Positions 1 to 7,216 of a stretch of 64,000 bases of DNA are shown here, in pieces. The stretch covers positions 992,001 through 1,056,000 of the forward strand of contig NZ_CP070950.1 in the NCBI RefSeq assembly GCF_017084525.1. Direction: 5' to 3'. The notes under the pieces are model-generated. The model was not told where the DNA came from and did no database searches. It worked only from the letters and a program-made list of their open reading frames with translations. Both the position numbers and the translations under genes were made by a program. Position 1 is the first letter of the stretch; the number at the start of each line of letters is the position of its first letter. Source of the DNA: Conexibacter sp. SYSU D00693. GTDB taxonomy: Bacteria; Actinomycetota; Thermoleophilia; Solirubrobacterales; Solirubrobacteraceae.

Positions 1-511
1 GCGTCCGGGCGAGGTCGCGCAGCGTCGGGTCGACGGCCTCGAACGCGGCGATCGCCTGGCGGACGTAGAACGGCGACGCGACGAACGCGACGGCGACGAC
101 GACCGCCCACTGCGAGAAGGGCAGCACGACCCCCGCGTCCTGCAGCTCGTCGCCGAGCAGACCGCCGGCGCCCAACGCGCTGAGCAGCGCCACGCCCGCG
201 ACGGCCGGCGGCAGGACGAGCGGGAGCTCGACGAGCGTCACCAGGAGGGCGCGGCCGCGGAAGCGCCTCGTCGCCAGCATCCATGCCGCGGGCGTCCCGA
301 GCGCGAGGACGAGGACGTTGGCCAGGCCGTTGGTGATCGCGGTCACGCGCAGCGCCTTGCGCACGTGCTCGTCGCCGAGCAGCGACGGCACGTCCCCCAG
401 CGGCGCCTCGACCAGCAGCGCGACGACGGGCAGCGCGAGGAGCGCGAGCAGCAGGCCGGTGGCCAGGGCGAGCCCGGCGGTCCCGGCCAGGCCGCGCCGG
501 TCCAGGGTCAT
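1..511 (-). CDS. modB: Molybdate ABC transporter permease ModB (partial, runs off the left edge)
   Basis: Inner-membrane permease of the molybdate importer. Reading leftwards from an ATG at 511-509 gives about 170 residues before the window ends. They show a first membrane helix, a periplasmic loop, then the typical ModB stretch with the motif ELPLVLPPAVAGVALL and further hydrophobic helices. The ATG overlaps the modA stop codon as ATGA, so the two genes are translationally coupled. The C-terminal part, and presumably modC, lie outside the window. Family membership rests on the conserved motif and on the modA neighbour. Confidence 0.88.
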   Translation of the reverse strand, partial: MTLDRRGLAGTAGLALATGLLLALLALPVVALLVEAPLGDVPSLLGDEHVRKALRVTAITNGLANVLVLALGTPAAWMLATRRFRGRALLVTLVELPLVLPPAVAGVALLSALGAGGLLGDELQDAGVVLPFSQWAVVVAVAFVASPFYVRQAIAAFEAVDPTLRDLART

Positions 512-1233
512 CGCGGCGGCAGGCCGAAGCCGAAGCGCTGGAGGACCGCCCGCCCGCGGGCGCCGAGCAGTGCGCGCACATAGGCCTTCGCGCCCTCGCC
601 GTCGCCGCCGCGACGCCGGACGATGCAGCCCTGGTAGCGGACGGTCGGCTGCGCCCGGCGCGGCAGCGCGATGGCGTCGGTCCGCCCCGCCGCGGCGCGG
701 GCGTCGGTCGCGTAGACGAAGCCCGCGTCCGCGCTGCGCAGCGCGACCTTCGCGACGACCCCGCTCACCGCCGCCTCCTGGGAGACGGTGTTGGTCCGCA
801 GGACCGAGCTGAGGCGCAGGCGCTGGAGCACCTGCCGCGTGTAGTCGCCGATCGGGACGCCGCGGCTGCCGACCGCCAGGCGACGCCGTCCGCTGCGCAG
901 CCCGAAGACCGACCGCACCTTCGCCGGGTCTCCCTGCGGCACGAGGAGCACGAGGCGGTTGGTCGCGAAGGTCAGCGGCCGGGTGCAGCGGCCCGCGCGG
1001 TAGAGGGCGAGCGGCTCCCTCGGGCTGGCGGCGAGGAGGACGTCGGCCGGCGCGCCCCGCTCGACCTGGCGCTGGAGCGTGTTGGAGCCGGCGAAGCTGT
1101 AGCGGGGACCGTCGTCGAACGCCGGCAGCGCCTCGCGCAGGGAGGCGGCGGCGTAGACGGTCAGCGCGTGCGCGGGCGCCGCGAGGCCGAGCGCGAGCAG
1201 GAGGGTCAGGAGCGCCGTGCGGCGGACGGGCAC
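508..1233 (-). CDS. modA: Molybdate ABC transporter substrate-binding protein ModA
   Basis: Periplasmic binding protein that delivers molybdate or tungstate to the ModB permease; 241 residues, close to the family norm. It starts with a signal peptide (hydrophobic core at residues 7-22, cut near AHA-LT). The mature start TVYAAASLREALPAF is the ModA hallmark, followed by the FAGSNTLQRQVERGAPADV ligand-loop region. The start is GTG at 1233. A TACGCT -10 box at 1246-1241 sits 7 nt upstream, so a leaderless transcript is possible in addition to read-through from the upstream regulator gene. No second cysteine-rich or lipoprotein motif is seen. Confidence 0.93.
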   Translation of the reverse strand: MPVRRTALLTLLLALGLAAPAHALTVYAAASLREALPAFDDGPRYSFAGSNTLQRQVERGAPADVLLAASPREPLALYRAGRCTRPLTFATNRLVLLVPQGDPAKVRSVFGLRSGRRRLAVGSRGVPIGDYTRQVLQRLRLSSVLRTNTVSQEAAVSGVVAKVALRSADAGFVYATDARAAAGRTDAIALPRRAQPTVRYQGCIVRRRGGDGEGAKAYVRALLGARGRAVLQRFGFGLPPR

Positions 1234-1258
1234 GTCGTGCAGCGTACCTCGGCAATGC

Positions 1259-1639
1259 CTAGGCGCGCTCGACGACGACGGTCGTCGCCTTGACGACCGC
1301 GGTCGCGACGGAGCCGGGCTCGAGGCCGAGGTCGTCCGCCGCCTCGCGCGACATGAGCGAGACCACGCGGTACGGCCCGCAGGCGAGGTCGACCTGCGCC
1401 ATGACGCCGTCGCGCTTGATGTCGACGACGACGCCCGTGAACCGGTTGCGCGCGCTGGACCGGCCGTCGGTCGGCGTCCGCTCGCGCAGCAGCCGCGCGA
1501 GCTCCTCGGGCGCCATCACCCGCTCGCCCCCGACGCGCTCGAAGGCCACCTTGCCGTCGCGCTCCCAGCGGCGCAGCGTGTCGACGCTGACGCCGAGGGC
1601 CTGCGCCACCGCGCCGATCCGGATGCCGTTCTCGCTCAC
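1259..1639 (-). CDS. MerR/excisionase-type HTH regulator with a Mop (TOBE) molybdate-binding domain
   Basis: Likely molybdate-responsive transcription factor of the adjacent mod genes. Residues 1-60 hold a MerR-like helix-turn-helix (IGAVAQALGVSVDTLRRWERDG). Residues 65-126 form one molbindin/TOBE domain (NRFTGVVVDIKRDGVMAQVD, ending in SVATAVVKATTVVVERA). A GTG start at 1639 (VSENGIR) is preferred over an in-frame start at 1720, because TAGCGT at 1655-1650 would put the transcription start between the two. The domain order resembles ModE in miniature, but with a MerR-type rather than a LysR-type HTH. The regulatory role is inferred from the domains and position. Confidence 0.85.
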   Translation of the reverse strand: MSENGIRIGAVAQALGVSVDTLRRWERDGKVAFERVGGERVMAPEELARLLRERTPTDGRSSARNRFTGVVVDIKRDGVMAQVDLACGPYRVVSLMSREAADDLGLEPGSVATAVVKATTVVVERA

Positions 1640-1694
1640 GGGCGAGGCCACGCTACTCGACGGACGCGCCGCCGCGCGGGAGGATGCGCGGGCG

Positions 1695-2294
1695 ATGACG
1701 CTGCCCAGGAGCGCGCACACGTCGCGGCCGTGGCTGATCCACGAGCTGGCGCCCGACTTCCGCCTGGAGGACGTCTGGGCGCTGCCCGCCCGCGGCGGTC
1801 CGGACGACTTCCCCCGCCTGGTCCGGGCGTTCGCGGCACTCGACCCGGCCCGTGGGTCGTCCCGGCTCTCGCGGCTGCTCTTCGCGATCCGCCTGCGGGC
1901 CGGCGAGCTCCTGGGCTGGGACGGCGAGGACGGCGGGCTCGGGCAGCGTGTGCCGAGCCTGCGCGACCGCCTGCCCGAGGTCCTGCGCCACGACCCGGCC
2001 CACCTCCCCGACGTGTCGCCCTTCTCGCCGGTCTACCTCCTGGACGACGAGCTCGCGGTCGAGCTCGCCAACCGCACGGTCCACGGGGTCCTCCACGTCG
2101 GCTGGGTGCCGGACGGCGAGGGCGGCTGGCGCGGGCAGATGGCGGTCCTCGTCAAGCGCAACGGGCTGCTCGGCCACGCCTACATGGCGGCGATCGCGCC
2201 GTTCCGCCACCTCGTGGTCTACCCGCCGCTGCTGCGCGACGTGGGGCGGGCGTGGGACGAGGAGGGCGAGGAGCGCCGTCCCGCGGTCGCGTAG
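1695..2294 (+). CDS. DUF2867 family protein
   Basis: A 199-residue protein of unknown function. It matches the DUF2867 pattern: an N-terminal HELAPDFRLEDVWALPA segment, a central region reading like FSPVYLLDDELAVELANRTVHGVLHVGWV, and a C-terminal KRNGLLGHAYMAAIAPFRH block before PPLLRDVGRAW. The ATG at 1695 follows a GGGAGGA Shine-Dalgarno; longer in-frame extensions would run antisense through the neighbouring regulator. No signal peptide or membrane helix is seen. It is divergent from the mod regulator and followed after 10 nt by an SRPBCC gene, probably co-transcribed. The function remains unknown. Confidence 0.78.
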   Translation: MTLPRSAHTSRPWLIHELAPDFRLEDVWALPARGGPDDFPRLVRAFAALDPARGSSRLSRLLFAIRLRAGELLGWDGEDGGLGQRVPSLRDRLPEVLRHDPAHLPDVSPFSPVYLLDDELAVELANRTVHGVLHVGWVPDGEGGWRGQMAVLVKRNGLLGHAYMAAIAPFRHLVVYPPLLRDVGRAWDEEGEERRPAVA

Positions 2295-2304
2295 GGTCGG
2301 CGGC

Positions 2305-2787
2305 GTGCCGGGGTCACAGGGCGAGTTCACCGTCGAGGCCGACGTGCGGGCGCCGGCGGAGGTCGTCTTCGACACGCTGGTCGACCTGCGCGGCCAGGAC
2401 GCGTGGCTCGGGCGCTCGAGCGCGTTCCGCGGGACGCGCGACGTCTCCGACCACCCGGTCGTCGTCGGGACGACCTACCGGGAGCCCTCGCCCCTCGGGA
2501 CGCGCGTCGGCCGGGTGGCCGAGCTCGACCGCCCGCGGCGCGTCGTCTTCGACCAGCCGATGCGGATGCGCTTCGGGCTCGGCACGCTCGGGATCCGCGT
2601 CGAGGTCGACCTCGCAGAGCGCGACGGGCAGACCCACGTGACCCGCCACGTCACGCTGAGCTTCCCGCGCGGGCTCGGGTTCACCAAGCCGGCGGCCGTC
2701 GGCCTGTCGCGGGCCGAGAGCCGGCGGGCGGTGCGCGCCCTCAAGGCCGCCTGCGACGACGGCGTCGCCCGACGCCGCGCCGCCTAG
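2305..2787 (+). CDS. SRPBCC (START/Bet v1-like) family protein
   Basis: A 160-residue small ligand-binding helix-grip protein. The opening pattern EFTVEADVRAPAEVVFDTL with a following D-x-x-W (QDAWLG), then GTTYREPSPLG and the strands RVVFDQPMRMRFG, is characteristic of polyketide-cyclase/SRPBCC proteins. The start is GTG at 2305, ten bases after the DUF2867 stop, which suggests a two-gene operon. The last 4 bases overlap the convergent Nudix gene. The ligand is unknown. Confidence 0.8.
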   Translation: MPGSQGEFTVEADVRAPAEVVFDTLVDLRGQDAWLGRSSAFRGTRDVSDHPVVVGTTYREPSPLGTRVGRVAELDRPRRVVFDQPMRMRFGLGTLGIRVEVDLAERDGQTHVTRHVTLSFPRGLGFTKPAAVGLSRAESRRAVRALKAACDDGVARRRAA

Positions 2788-3524
2788 CGCCAGGCGAAGA
2801 CCGGCTCCTCGTAGTGGTCGACGCGCTCGCCGGCGTGGCCGAGCAGGCCGACCTGGCGCAGCTGGAGGAGCATGGCGCCCGTCGGCGCGTGGATGAGGTC
2901 GTTGCCGACCGGCAGCTGCAGGACGGGCTTGTCGCTCTCGGGGATGTCGATGAGCCGCCGCTCGGCGCCCAGCAGGGCGTGGAGGCCGATCCGGTAGACC
3001 GCGAGGACCTCGTCGGGCGCCGGCTTGAGCTCGGGGTCGGCCCCGCCCCAGAGGACGACGGGCGAGATGCGGTAGCCGGAGCGGGTCGCGTAGTCGTCGA
3101 GCCACCCGACGACGCTCGGCGGGTCGAGCCGGACGCCGAGCTCCTCGTCGAGCTCGCGCAGCGCCGCGTCGAGCGCGGTCTCCCCCGCGTCGATGCGCCC
3201 GCCCGGCAGCGCCCACTGACCGGCGTGGCGGTTGAGCCGGGACGCGCGGCGGCAGAGGAGGAACGCGGCGCCGCCGGCCACGCCGACCATGCGGCCGTCG
3301 AGCCGGCGGCCGCGGTGGTCGACGACCGCGCCGGGGACCATCGTCATGTCGATGCGCTCGAGCGGCTCGACGTCGTGGTCCTGCGCGTGGCTGTCGACCA
3401 GGACGATCGCGACGGCCGCCGCGCGGCGGTCCTCGAGCGGGAGCTCCACGCGGGGGTGCGCCGCGAGGTTCGTGGCGAGTCGGTCGCGCAGCGCGTCGTC
3501 GTAGGGCACGAGGTCGGCGGCCAC
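2784..3524 (-). CDS. Nudix hydrolase
   Basis: Hydrolase of nucleoside-diphosphate-linked compounds; 246 residues. A full Nudix box (GGRIDAGETALDAALRELDE followed by ELGV) lies at residues 108-131, with the REL-EE metal-binding glutamates intact. An N-terminal extension of about 95 residues and a C-terminal segment with DKPVLQLPVGNDLIHAPTGA resemble CoA-diphosphatase-like Nudix proteins, but the substrate cannot be told. It starts with GTG at 3524, one base after the TetR stop codon, so it is the second gene of the TetR operon and should share its promoter. Confidence 0.88.
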   Translation of the reverse strand: MAADLVPYDDALRDRLATNLAAHPRVELPLEDRRAAAVAIVLVDSHAQDHDVEPLERIDMTMVPGAVVDHRGRRLDGRMVGVAGGAAFLLCRRASRLNRHAGQWALPGGRIDAGETALDAALRELDEELGVRLDPPSVVGWLDDYATRSGYRISPVVLWGGADPELKPAPDEVLAVYRIGLHALLGAERRLIDIPESDKPVLQLPVGNDLIHAPTGAMLLQLRQVGLLGHAGERVDHYEEPVFAWR

Positions 3525-3525
3525 G

Positions 3526-4143
3526 TCAGTCCTCCACGTCCTCGTGCGGTGCCGCCGGCTCCAGGTCGATCGACCGCAGCAGGCCCTCGACGCCGCGCTT
3601 GAACGTGCGCTTGGCGACGACGGGACCCTCGAGGTAGCCGGCCGTCATCGCGCCGTCGCGGAGCATGAGGAAGTGGCGTGCCGCGTTGCCGGGGAGCGCG
3701 TGGCCGGCCTGGGCGAAGCCGCTGCGCACGAGCTCGTAGTACCAGCGCCGGTGCTCGGCGACCACCTGGCGCACCGGGCTGTCGGCGTCCTCGAACTCCG
3801 AGGCGGCGTTGATGAAGGCACAGCCGCGGAACCCGGGCCGGGCCAGCTGGGCGGAGACGTCCCGTCCGATCGCCCGGACCAGCTCGGCGCCCGCCAGACC
3901 CTCGGTGGAGGCCGTCGCCTGCCCGACGACCGCGTCGTGCACGCCCCGCAGGTACGCGACGACGAGGTCCTGCTTGCTGGGGAAGTGCCGGTAGAAGGTC
4001 GCCAGGGTCACCTTGCTCGCGGCCACGATCCGGTCGACGCCGACGCTCGTGATCCCCTCGCCGTAGAAGAGCTCCGACGCGGTGGCGAGCAGCCGCTCGC
4101 GGGCCTCGGAGCGCCGCGGGCGGGGCTGAGCGGCGGCAGGCAT
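3526..4143 (-). CDS. TetR/AcrR family transcriptional regulator
   Basis: A 205-residue repressor. The N-terminal TetR helix-turn-helix (residues about 15-58) contains ITSVGVDRIVAASKVTLATF and the signature end YRHFPSKQDL. The C-terminal ligand-binding half has a TetR_C-type GFRGCAFINAASEF motif, as in the YcdC/AefR-like subgroup. ATG at 4143 is chosen because a good promoter (-35 TTGTCA, 17 bp, -10 TACAGT) ends 7 nt upstream, giving a leaderless mRNA. The spacer of that promoter contains a palindromic operator, which predicts autorepression. The Nudix gene follows after 1 nt; the divergent membrane-protein gene carries a second operator copy. Confidence 0.92.
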   Translation of the reverse strand: MPAAAQPRPRRSEARERLLATASELFYGEGITSVGVDRIVAASKVTLATFYRHFPSKQDLVVAYLRGVHDAVVGQATASTEGLAGAELVRAIGRDVSAQLARPGFRGCAFINAASEFEDADSPVRQVVAEHRRWYYELVRSGFAQAGHALPGNAARHFLMLRDGAMTAGYLEGPVVAKRTFKRGVEGLLRSIDLEPAAPHEDVED

Positions 4144-4150
4144 GGACCAG

Positions 4151-4179
4151 ACTGTAGAGAGAACGATGGTTCTTGACAA
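4151..4179 (-). promoter_or_regulatory. Promoter of the TetR-Nudix operon (leaderless)
   Basis: On the minus strand TTGTCA (4179-4174) and TACAGT (4156-4151) are separated by exactly 17 bp. The expected transcription start falls on or next to the ATG at 4143. The operator at 4160-4173 fills most of the spacer, so a bound repressor would block RNA polymerase. Confidence 0.65.
4160..4173. promoter_or_regulatory. TetR operator, copy 1
   Basis: AGAACGATGGTTCT has 5-bp inverted arms AGAAC/GTTCT. It is the exact reverse complement of the copy at 4219-4232. It lies between the -35 and -10 of the tetR promoter. Two identical palindromes in the divergent region next to a TetR gene make an operator the natural reading. 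Confidence 0.75.
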
Positions 4180-4218
4180 CGGACCGGGGTGCGTGCTTCT
4201 CTCCTGACACCGCAAGAG

Positions 4219-4232
4219 AGAACCATCGTTCT
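4219..4232. promoter_or_regulatory. TetR operator, copy 2
   Basis: AGAACCATCGTTCT is identical to the reverse complement of the copy at 4160-4173, with centres 59 bp apart. It lies 15 bases upstream of the membrane-protein start at 4248, within the likely core promoter or initial transcript, so that gene should be repressed by the same TetR. Both copies are preceded by GAGAG on the plus strand. Confidence 0.75.
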
Positions 4233-4247
4233 ACCGAGAGAGGAACC

Positions 4248-4802
4248 ATGTCCGCCACCGTCGCTCCCCACCGCCTCGCGGCCGAGGCCCCGTCCGCACG
4301 GCGCATCGCCGTCGTCCGCGCCGCCCTGGCCTTCGCCTGGGCCGCCGCGCTCGTCCTCGCCGTCGGCGACGCCGTCCCCACCACCGCCTCCGACCTGCCC
4401 ACCGCGGCCGCCACGCTCCTCTCGACCTATCCCCTCATCGACGCCGTCGCCTCCGCGCTGAGCCCGGGCCGCGTTGCGCACATCAACGCCGCGGTCAGCC
4501 TCGCCGCCGCGGTCGCCGTCGGTCTGGCCGCCTTCGGGTCTGACGCCGGCGCGACGCTCGCCGCCTTCGGCGCCTGGGCCGCCGTCAGCGGCGCCCTCCA
4601 GCTCACCGTCGCGCTGCACCGCCGTGCGCGGGGCCGCCAGCTGCCGCTCGTGGTCAGCGGCGCGCTGTCCACCGTCGCCGGCCTGAGCTTCGTGGCCGCC
4701 GCAGGGGAGGACGACGCCCACCTCGCCATGCTCGCCGGCTACATGACCTTCGGCGCCGTGCTGTTCCTGGTGTGGGCGGCGCGCGCCCGGACGGCGGGCT
4801 AG
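4248..4802 (+). CDS. TetR-regulated integral membrane protein
   Basis: A 184-residue, Ala-rich protein with about five predicted membrane helices: RAALAFAWAAALVLAVGDAV, the region around 85-110, two helices spanning 118-155, and MTFGAVLFLVWAA at the end. There is no recognisable catalytic motif; the layout recalls DUF308/HdeD-like or SPW-type small membrane proteins, without certainty. ATG at 4248 follows a GAGAGAGGA Shine-Dalgarno. It is divergent from the TetR gene and carries one of the two operators, so it is the probable target of that repressor. Its stop codon shares CTAG with the convergent Rrf2 gene. Confidence 0.75.
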   Translation: MSATVAPHRLAAEAPSARRIAVVRAALAFAWAAALVLAVGDAVPTTASDLPTAAATLLSTYPLIDAVASALSPGRVAHINAAVSLAAAVAVGLAAFGSDAGATLAAFGAWAAVSGALQLTVALHRRARGRQLPLVVSGALSTVAGLSFVAAAGEDDAHLAMLAGYMTFGAVLFLVWAARARTAG

Positions 4803-5191
4803 ATGTAGTACATCGCCGCGCCCGCGGCCTGGCGCTCGGCCTCGACGACGTCGGCGATCGTCTTGGACGCCAGGACGTTCGAGGCGGCCTGGGCCGCGTC
4901 GGCGAAGACGCCCTCGGCGCCGGTGCCCAGCGGGCCGTCGAGGAGCTCGACGACCTCGAGGACGGTGACCGAGGAGGGCTCGCGGGCGAAGGCGTAGCCG
5001 CCCTTGACGCCGCGCTGGGAGCGCAGGATGCCGGCGCGGCGCAGGACCGCGAAGAGGCCCTCGAGGACCTGGACCGGGATGTCGCGGCGCTTGGCGAGCT
5101 CGCCGATGGGCACGGGGCCGTCGCCGCCCGTCCGTGCGAGCTCGGCGAGGGCCTTGAGGGCGTAGGGCGACTTGGTCGTGATGGAGAGCAC
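4799..5191 (-). CDS. Rrf2 family transcriptional regulator lacking cluster cysteines
   Basis: A 130-residue winged-helix protein of the Rrf2 family: LSITTKSPYALKALAELART at the N terminus, a recognition region RRDIPVQVLEGLFAVLRRAG, and the wing RSQRGVKGGYAFAREPSSVT. IscR/NsrR-type members bind a [Fe-S] cluster through three cysteines; this protein has no cysteine at all, so it cannot sense through such a cluster (CymR-like members are also cluster-free). It starts with GTG at 5191; TAGAGT at 5207-5202 is a possible -10 about 10 nt upstream. It is convergent with the membrane protein, and its targets are unknown. Confidence 0.9.
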   Translation of the reverse strand: MLSITTKSPYALKALAELARTGGDGPVPIGELAKRRDIPVQVLEGLFAVLRRAGILRSQRGVKGGYAFAREPSSVTVLEVVELLDGPLGTGAEGVFADAAQAASNVLASKTIADVVEAERQAAGAAMYYI

Positions 5192-5323
5192 CGCGCGGTC
5201 GACTCTACGCGACGGCGCGGCGCGGACTGAGGTGGGACCGCTCAGACATCACCTGGGTGCTCGAACGGTCACACCTCGGCGGCGGCGCGCCCCGGGCGCC
5301 CGACCAGGCAGGATGCGCCGCTC

Positions 5324-5704
5324 GTGGTGGCCCTCGTCTCCCGCTTCGCCCCGCCCCTGGCGCTGATGGGGCTGATCTTCTACCTCAGCGACCAGCCCGA
5401 CCTCAGCAGCGGGCTGGGCGACTGGGACCTGCTGCTGCGCAAGGGCGCCCACATGACGGAGTACGCGCTGCTATGGCTGCTGTGGCTGCGGGCCCTGGGG
5501 TGGCGGGCGCCAGTGGCCGCGGCGGTGGTCGCCATCGCGTACGCGGCGACCGACGAGCTGCACCAGTCGACGGTCGAGGGCCGCCACGGGACGCCGGTCG
5601 ACGTCCTCATCGACGCGGTCGGTGTGGCGCTCGGGTGGCTGGCGTTCCGCCTCCGGCCGGCCGTCCTGCGGCGCCGGCGACCGCGGTCGACGTCCGCGGC
5701 CTAG
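5324..5704 (+). CDS. VanZ family membrane protein
   Basis: A 126-residue membrane protein with four helices. It carries the VanZ-like signature: a first helix ending in FYLSDQP, then LLRKGAHMTEYALLWLLWLR (conserved K-x-x-H-x-x-x-Y), and DELHQSTVEGRHGTPVDVLI between helices 3 and 4. The DELHQ and R-x-G-x-x-x-D residues are family hallmarks. The family is named after a teicoplanin-resistance accessory protein, but most members are of unknown function. The start is GTG at 5324, with another GTG immediately after. The last 4 bases overlap the convergent hydrolase gene. Confidence 0.88.
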   Translation: MVALVSRFAPPLALMGLIFYLSDQPDLSSGLGDWDLLLRKGAHMTEYALLWLLWLRALGWRAPVAAAVVAIAYAATDELHQSTVEGRHGTPVDVLIDAVGVALGWLAFRLRPAVLRRRRPRSTSAA

Positions 5705-6384
5705 GCGCCGCGGGCGATCGCGGCGTCCATCGCCGCGAGCGGGGACTCGACGACCTTGCCGTGGCCGGGCGCGAGCCGCGCGGGTTCCAACTCGCGCAGC
5801 CGGCGAGCGCTCTCCAGGGCGGTCGGGCGGTGCCAGGAGGCGAGCGCCGGGAGCGGGAAGCGCGGGTTGGCCTTGGCGCTCGTCGCGACACCGCCGAGCG
5901 TCGAGAAGGCGTCGCCGCAGTAGAGCGTCCCGTCGCGCGGGTCCAGCAGGGCGATGTGGCCGGGCGTGTGGCCCGGCGACGCGACGACCTGCAGCGAGCC
6001 GACCGTGTCACCGTCCTCGACGAGCGTCGTCGGCCGGGTCTTCGTGCCCGGGACGCTGCCGCCGACCTTCGTGCCCGGCTCCCCCGGCTCCAGCGCCTTC
6101 GAGCCCTCGAGGAGCTTCGCGTCCCGGCGCGAGACGACCACCTCGACGCCCGGCAGGGCCGCCGCCAGCTCGTCGAGCGCGCCGACGTGGTCGCCGTGGC
6201 CGTGGGTCAGGAGGATGCGCGCGACCGGACGGCCGATCTCCTCGACCGCCGCCATGATCCGCCGCCCGGAGCGCGGCAGCATCGTGTCGACGATCGTCAG
6301 CCCCTTGGGCTCGTCCACGAAGAAGCAGTTGACGATCCCGAAGCGCGTGACGCGCTCGACGGACGGGGCGGGCGTGGCGCTCAT
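5701..6384 (-). CDS. Metallo-beta-lactamase-fold (MBL) hydrolase
   Basis: A 227-residue, probably cytoplasmic hydrolase. It has the metal-binding motif THGHGDHVG (HxHxDH), then SPGHTPGHIALLD (third histidine), YCGDAFS (bridging aspartate) and APGHGKVV (last histidine), so all ligands for two metals are present. It resembles the small hydroxyacylglutathione-hydrolase or lactonase-like branch. ATG at 6384 (MSATPAP) is chosen because upstream sequence lacks family similarity. It lies 14 nt downstream of the secreted-protein gene in the same direction. The substrate is unknown. Confidence 0.87.
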   Translation of the reverse strand: MSATPAPSVERVTRFGIVNCFFVDEPKGLTIVDTMLPRSGRRIMAAVEEIGRPVARILLTHGHGDHVGALDELAAALPGVEVVVSRRDAKLLEGSKALEPGEPGTKVGGSVPGTKTRPTTLVEDGDTVGSLQVVASPGHTPGHIALLDPRDGTLYCGDAFSTLGGVATSAKANPRFPLPALASWHRPTALESARRLRELEPARLAPGHGKVVESPLAAMDAAIARGA

Positions 6385-6398
6385 GGCGCCACACCCTC

Positions 6399-7181
6399 TC
6401 ACCCCTGCGGCACGAACCGCACCCGCACGTCGCGGAGCTGGCGAGCGAGGACCTTGCCGTTCGCGTCGAGCAGGACGAGGCGGTAGCGGGCGATGGGCAC
6501 CTCGCCGAGCGACAGCACCTCTGGCGTCGCCTGGCCCCGGCGGACGCGCACGGTGCGACGCAGCAGCTGCTCGCCGCGGTCGGGCCCTTCGCGGGCCAGC
6601 AGCGCCACCCGCACACGACCCGTCGAGCACGCCCGCACGACGACGCCGAGGGGGTCGCCGCGGCCCACACGGGTGGGCGACGCGATGCCGGCGCGGCACC
6701 GGCCAGCCGGGTTCCTGGCGAGCAGCCGGCCGTCGACCGCCAGGAGGCTGATCGCCACGGCCCTCGTCACGCCGGACCCGTTGGTGAGCGTCAGCGTCCC
6801 GCGCAGCTCCAGCCGGCGCAGCGCGCGCAGGCGCGTGCGTCCCGCCGCGGTCAGCGGGACGGTGACGGTCGCGTTGCGCGCGCCGGCGGTCGTGCACGCG
6901 TACGCACCGGCGGGCGTGGCGGCCAGCACCGTGCCGTCCTCGCCGGCCAGCCGGAGGACGGCGCCCGCGGTCTGCGTCGCCGTCGCCATCGTGAGCCGGA
7001 CGCGGCGGCCGTCGACCGCCAGCGCGGGGACCGCGACGGTCGCGAACGGCGCCTCCGCCGCGCGGGTGGGCCCGTCCGGCCCGCAGCCGCTGCCGACGGC
7101 CGCCGCCGCGACGGACGGAGCCACCCCGAGCAGGGCGGCCGCGAGGAGGACGCTCAGCGACGCACGCACGCCATGGAGCAT
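6399..7181 (-). CDS. Secreted protein of unknown function
   Basis: A 260-residue protein with a signal peptide (ASLSVLLAAALLGVAPSVAAAA). The mature part is rich in beta-strand patterns and contains about four cysteines (near SGCGPDG, YACTTAG, AGRCRAG and RACSTGR) that may form disulfides. No known domain is recognised; the repeated pattern of arginine-rich turns and V/L strands suggests beta-sandwich modules. The ATG at 7181 touches the end of a terminator hairpin, so a GTG four codons downstream (VRASLS...) is an alternative start. Confidence 0.7.
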   Translation of the reverse strand: MLHGVRASLSVLLAAALLGVAPSVAAAAVGSGCGPDGPTRAAEAPFATVAVPALAVDGRRVRLTMATATQTAGAVLRLAGEDGTVLAATPAGAYACTTAGARNATVTVPLTAAGRTRLRALRRLELRGTLTLTNGSGVTRAVAISLLAVDGRLLARNPAGRCRAGIASPTRVGRGDPLGVVVRACSTGRVRVALLAREGPDRGEQLLRRTVRVRRGQATPEVLSLGEVPIARYRLVLLDANGKVLARQLRDVRVRFVPQG

Positions 7182-7210
7182 GACGGTCCCGCGTGGCGCG
7201 CGGGACCGTC
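7182..7210 (-). terminator. Hairpin terminator between the HDOD-LuxR gene and the secreted-protein gene
   Basis: A perfect 12-bp stem (GACGGTCCCGCG against CGCGGGACCGTC) with a 5-nt loop. It begins 7 nt after the HDOD-LuxR stop codon. It has no U-run, as is common in high-GC actinobacteria. It ends directly at the next start codon. Confidence 0.7.
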
Positions 7211-7216
7211 TTCGGC

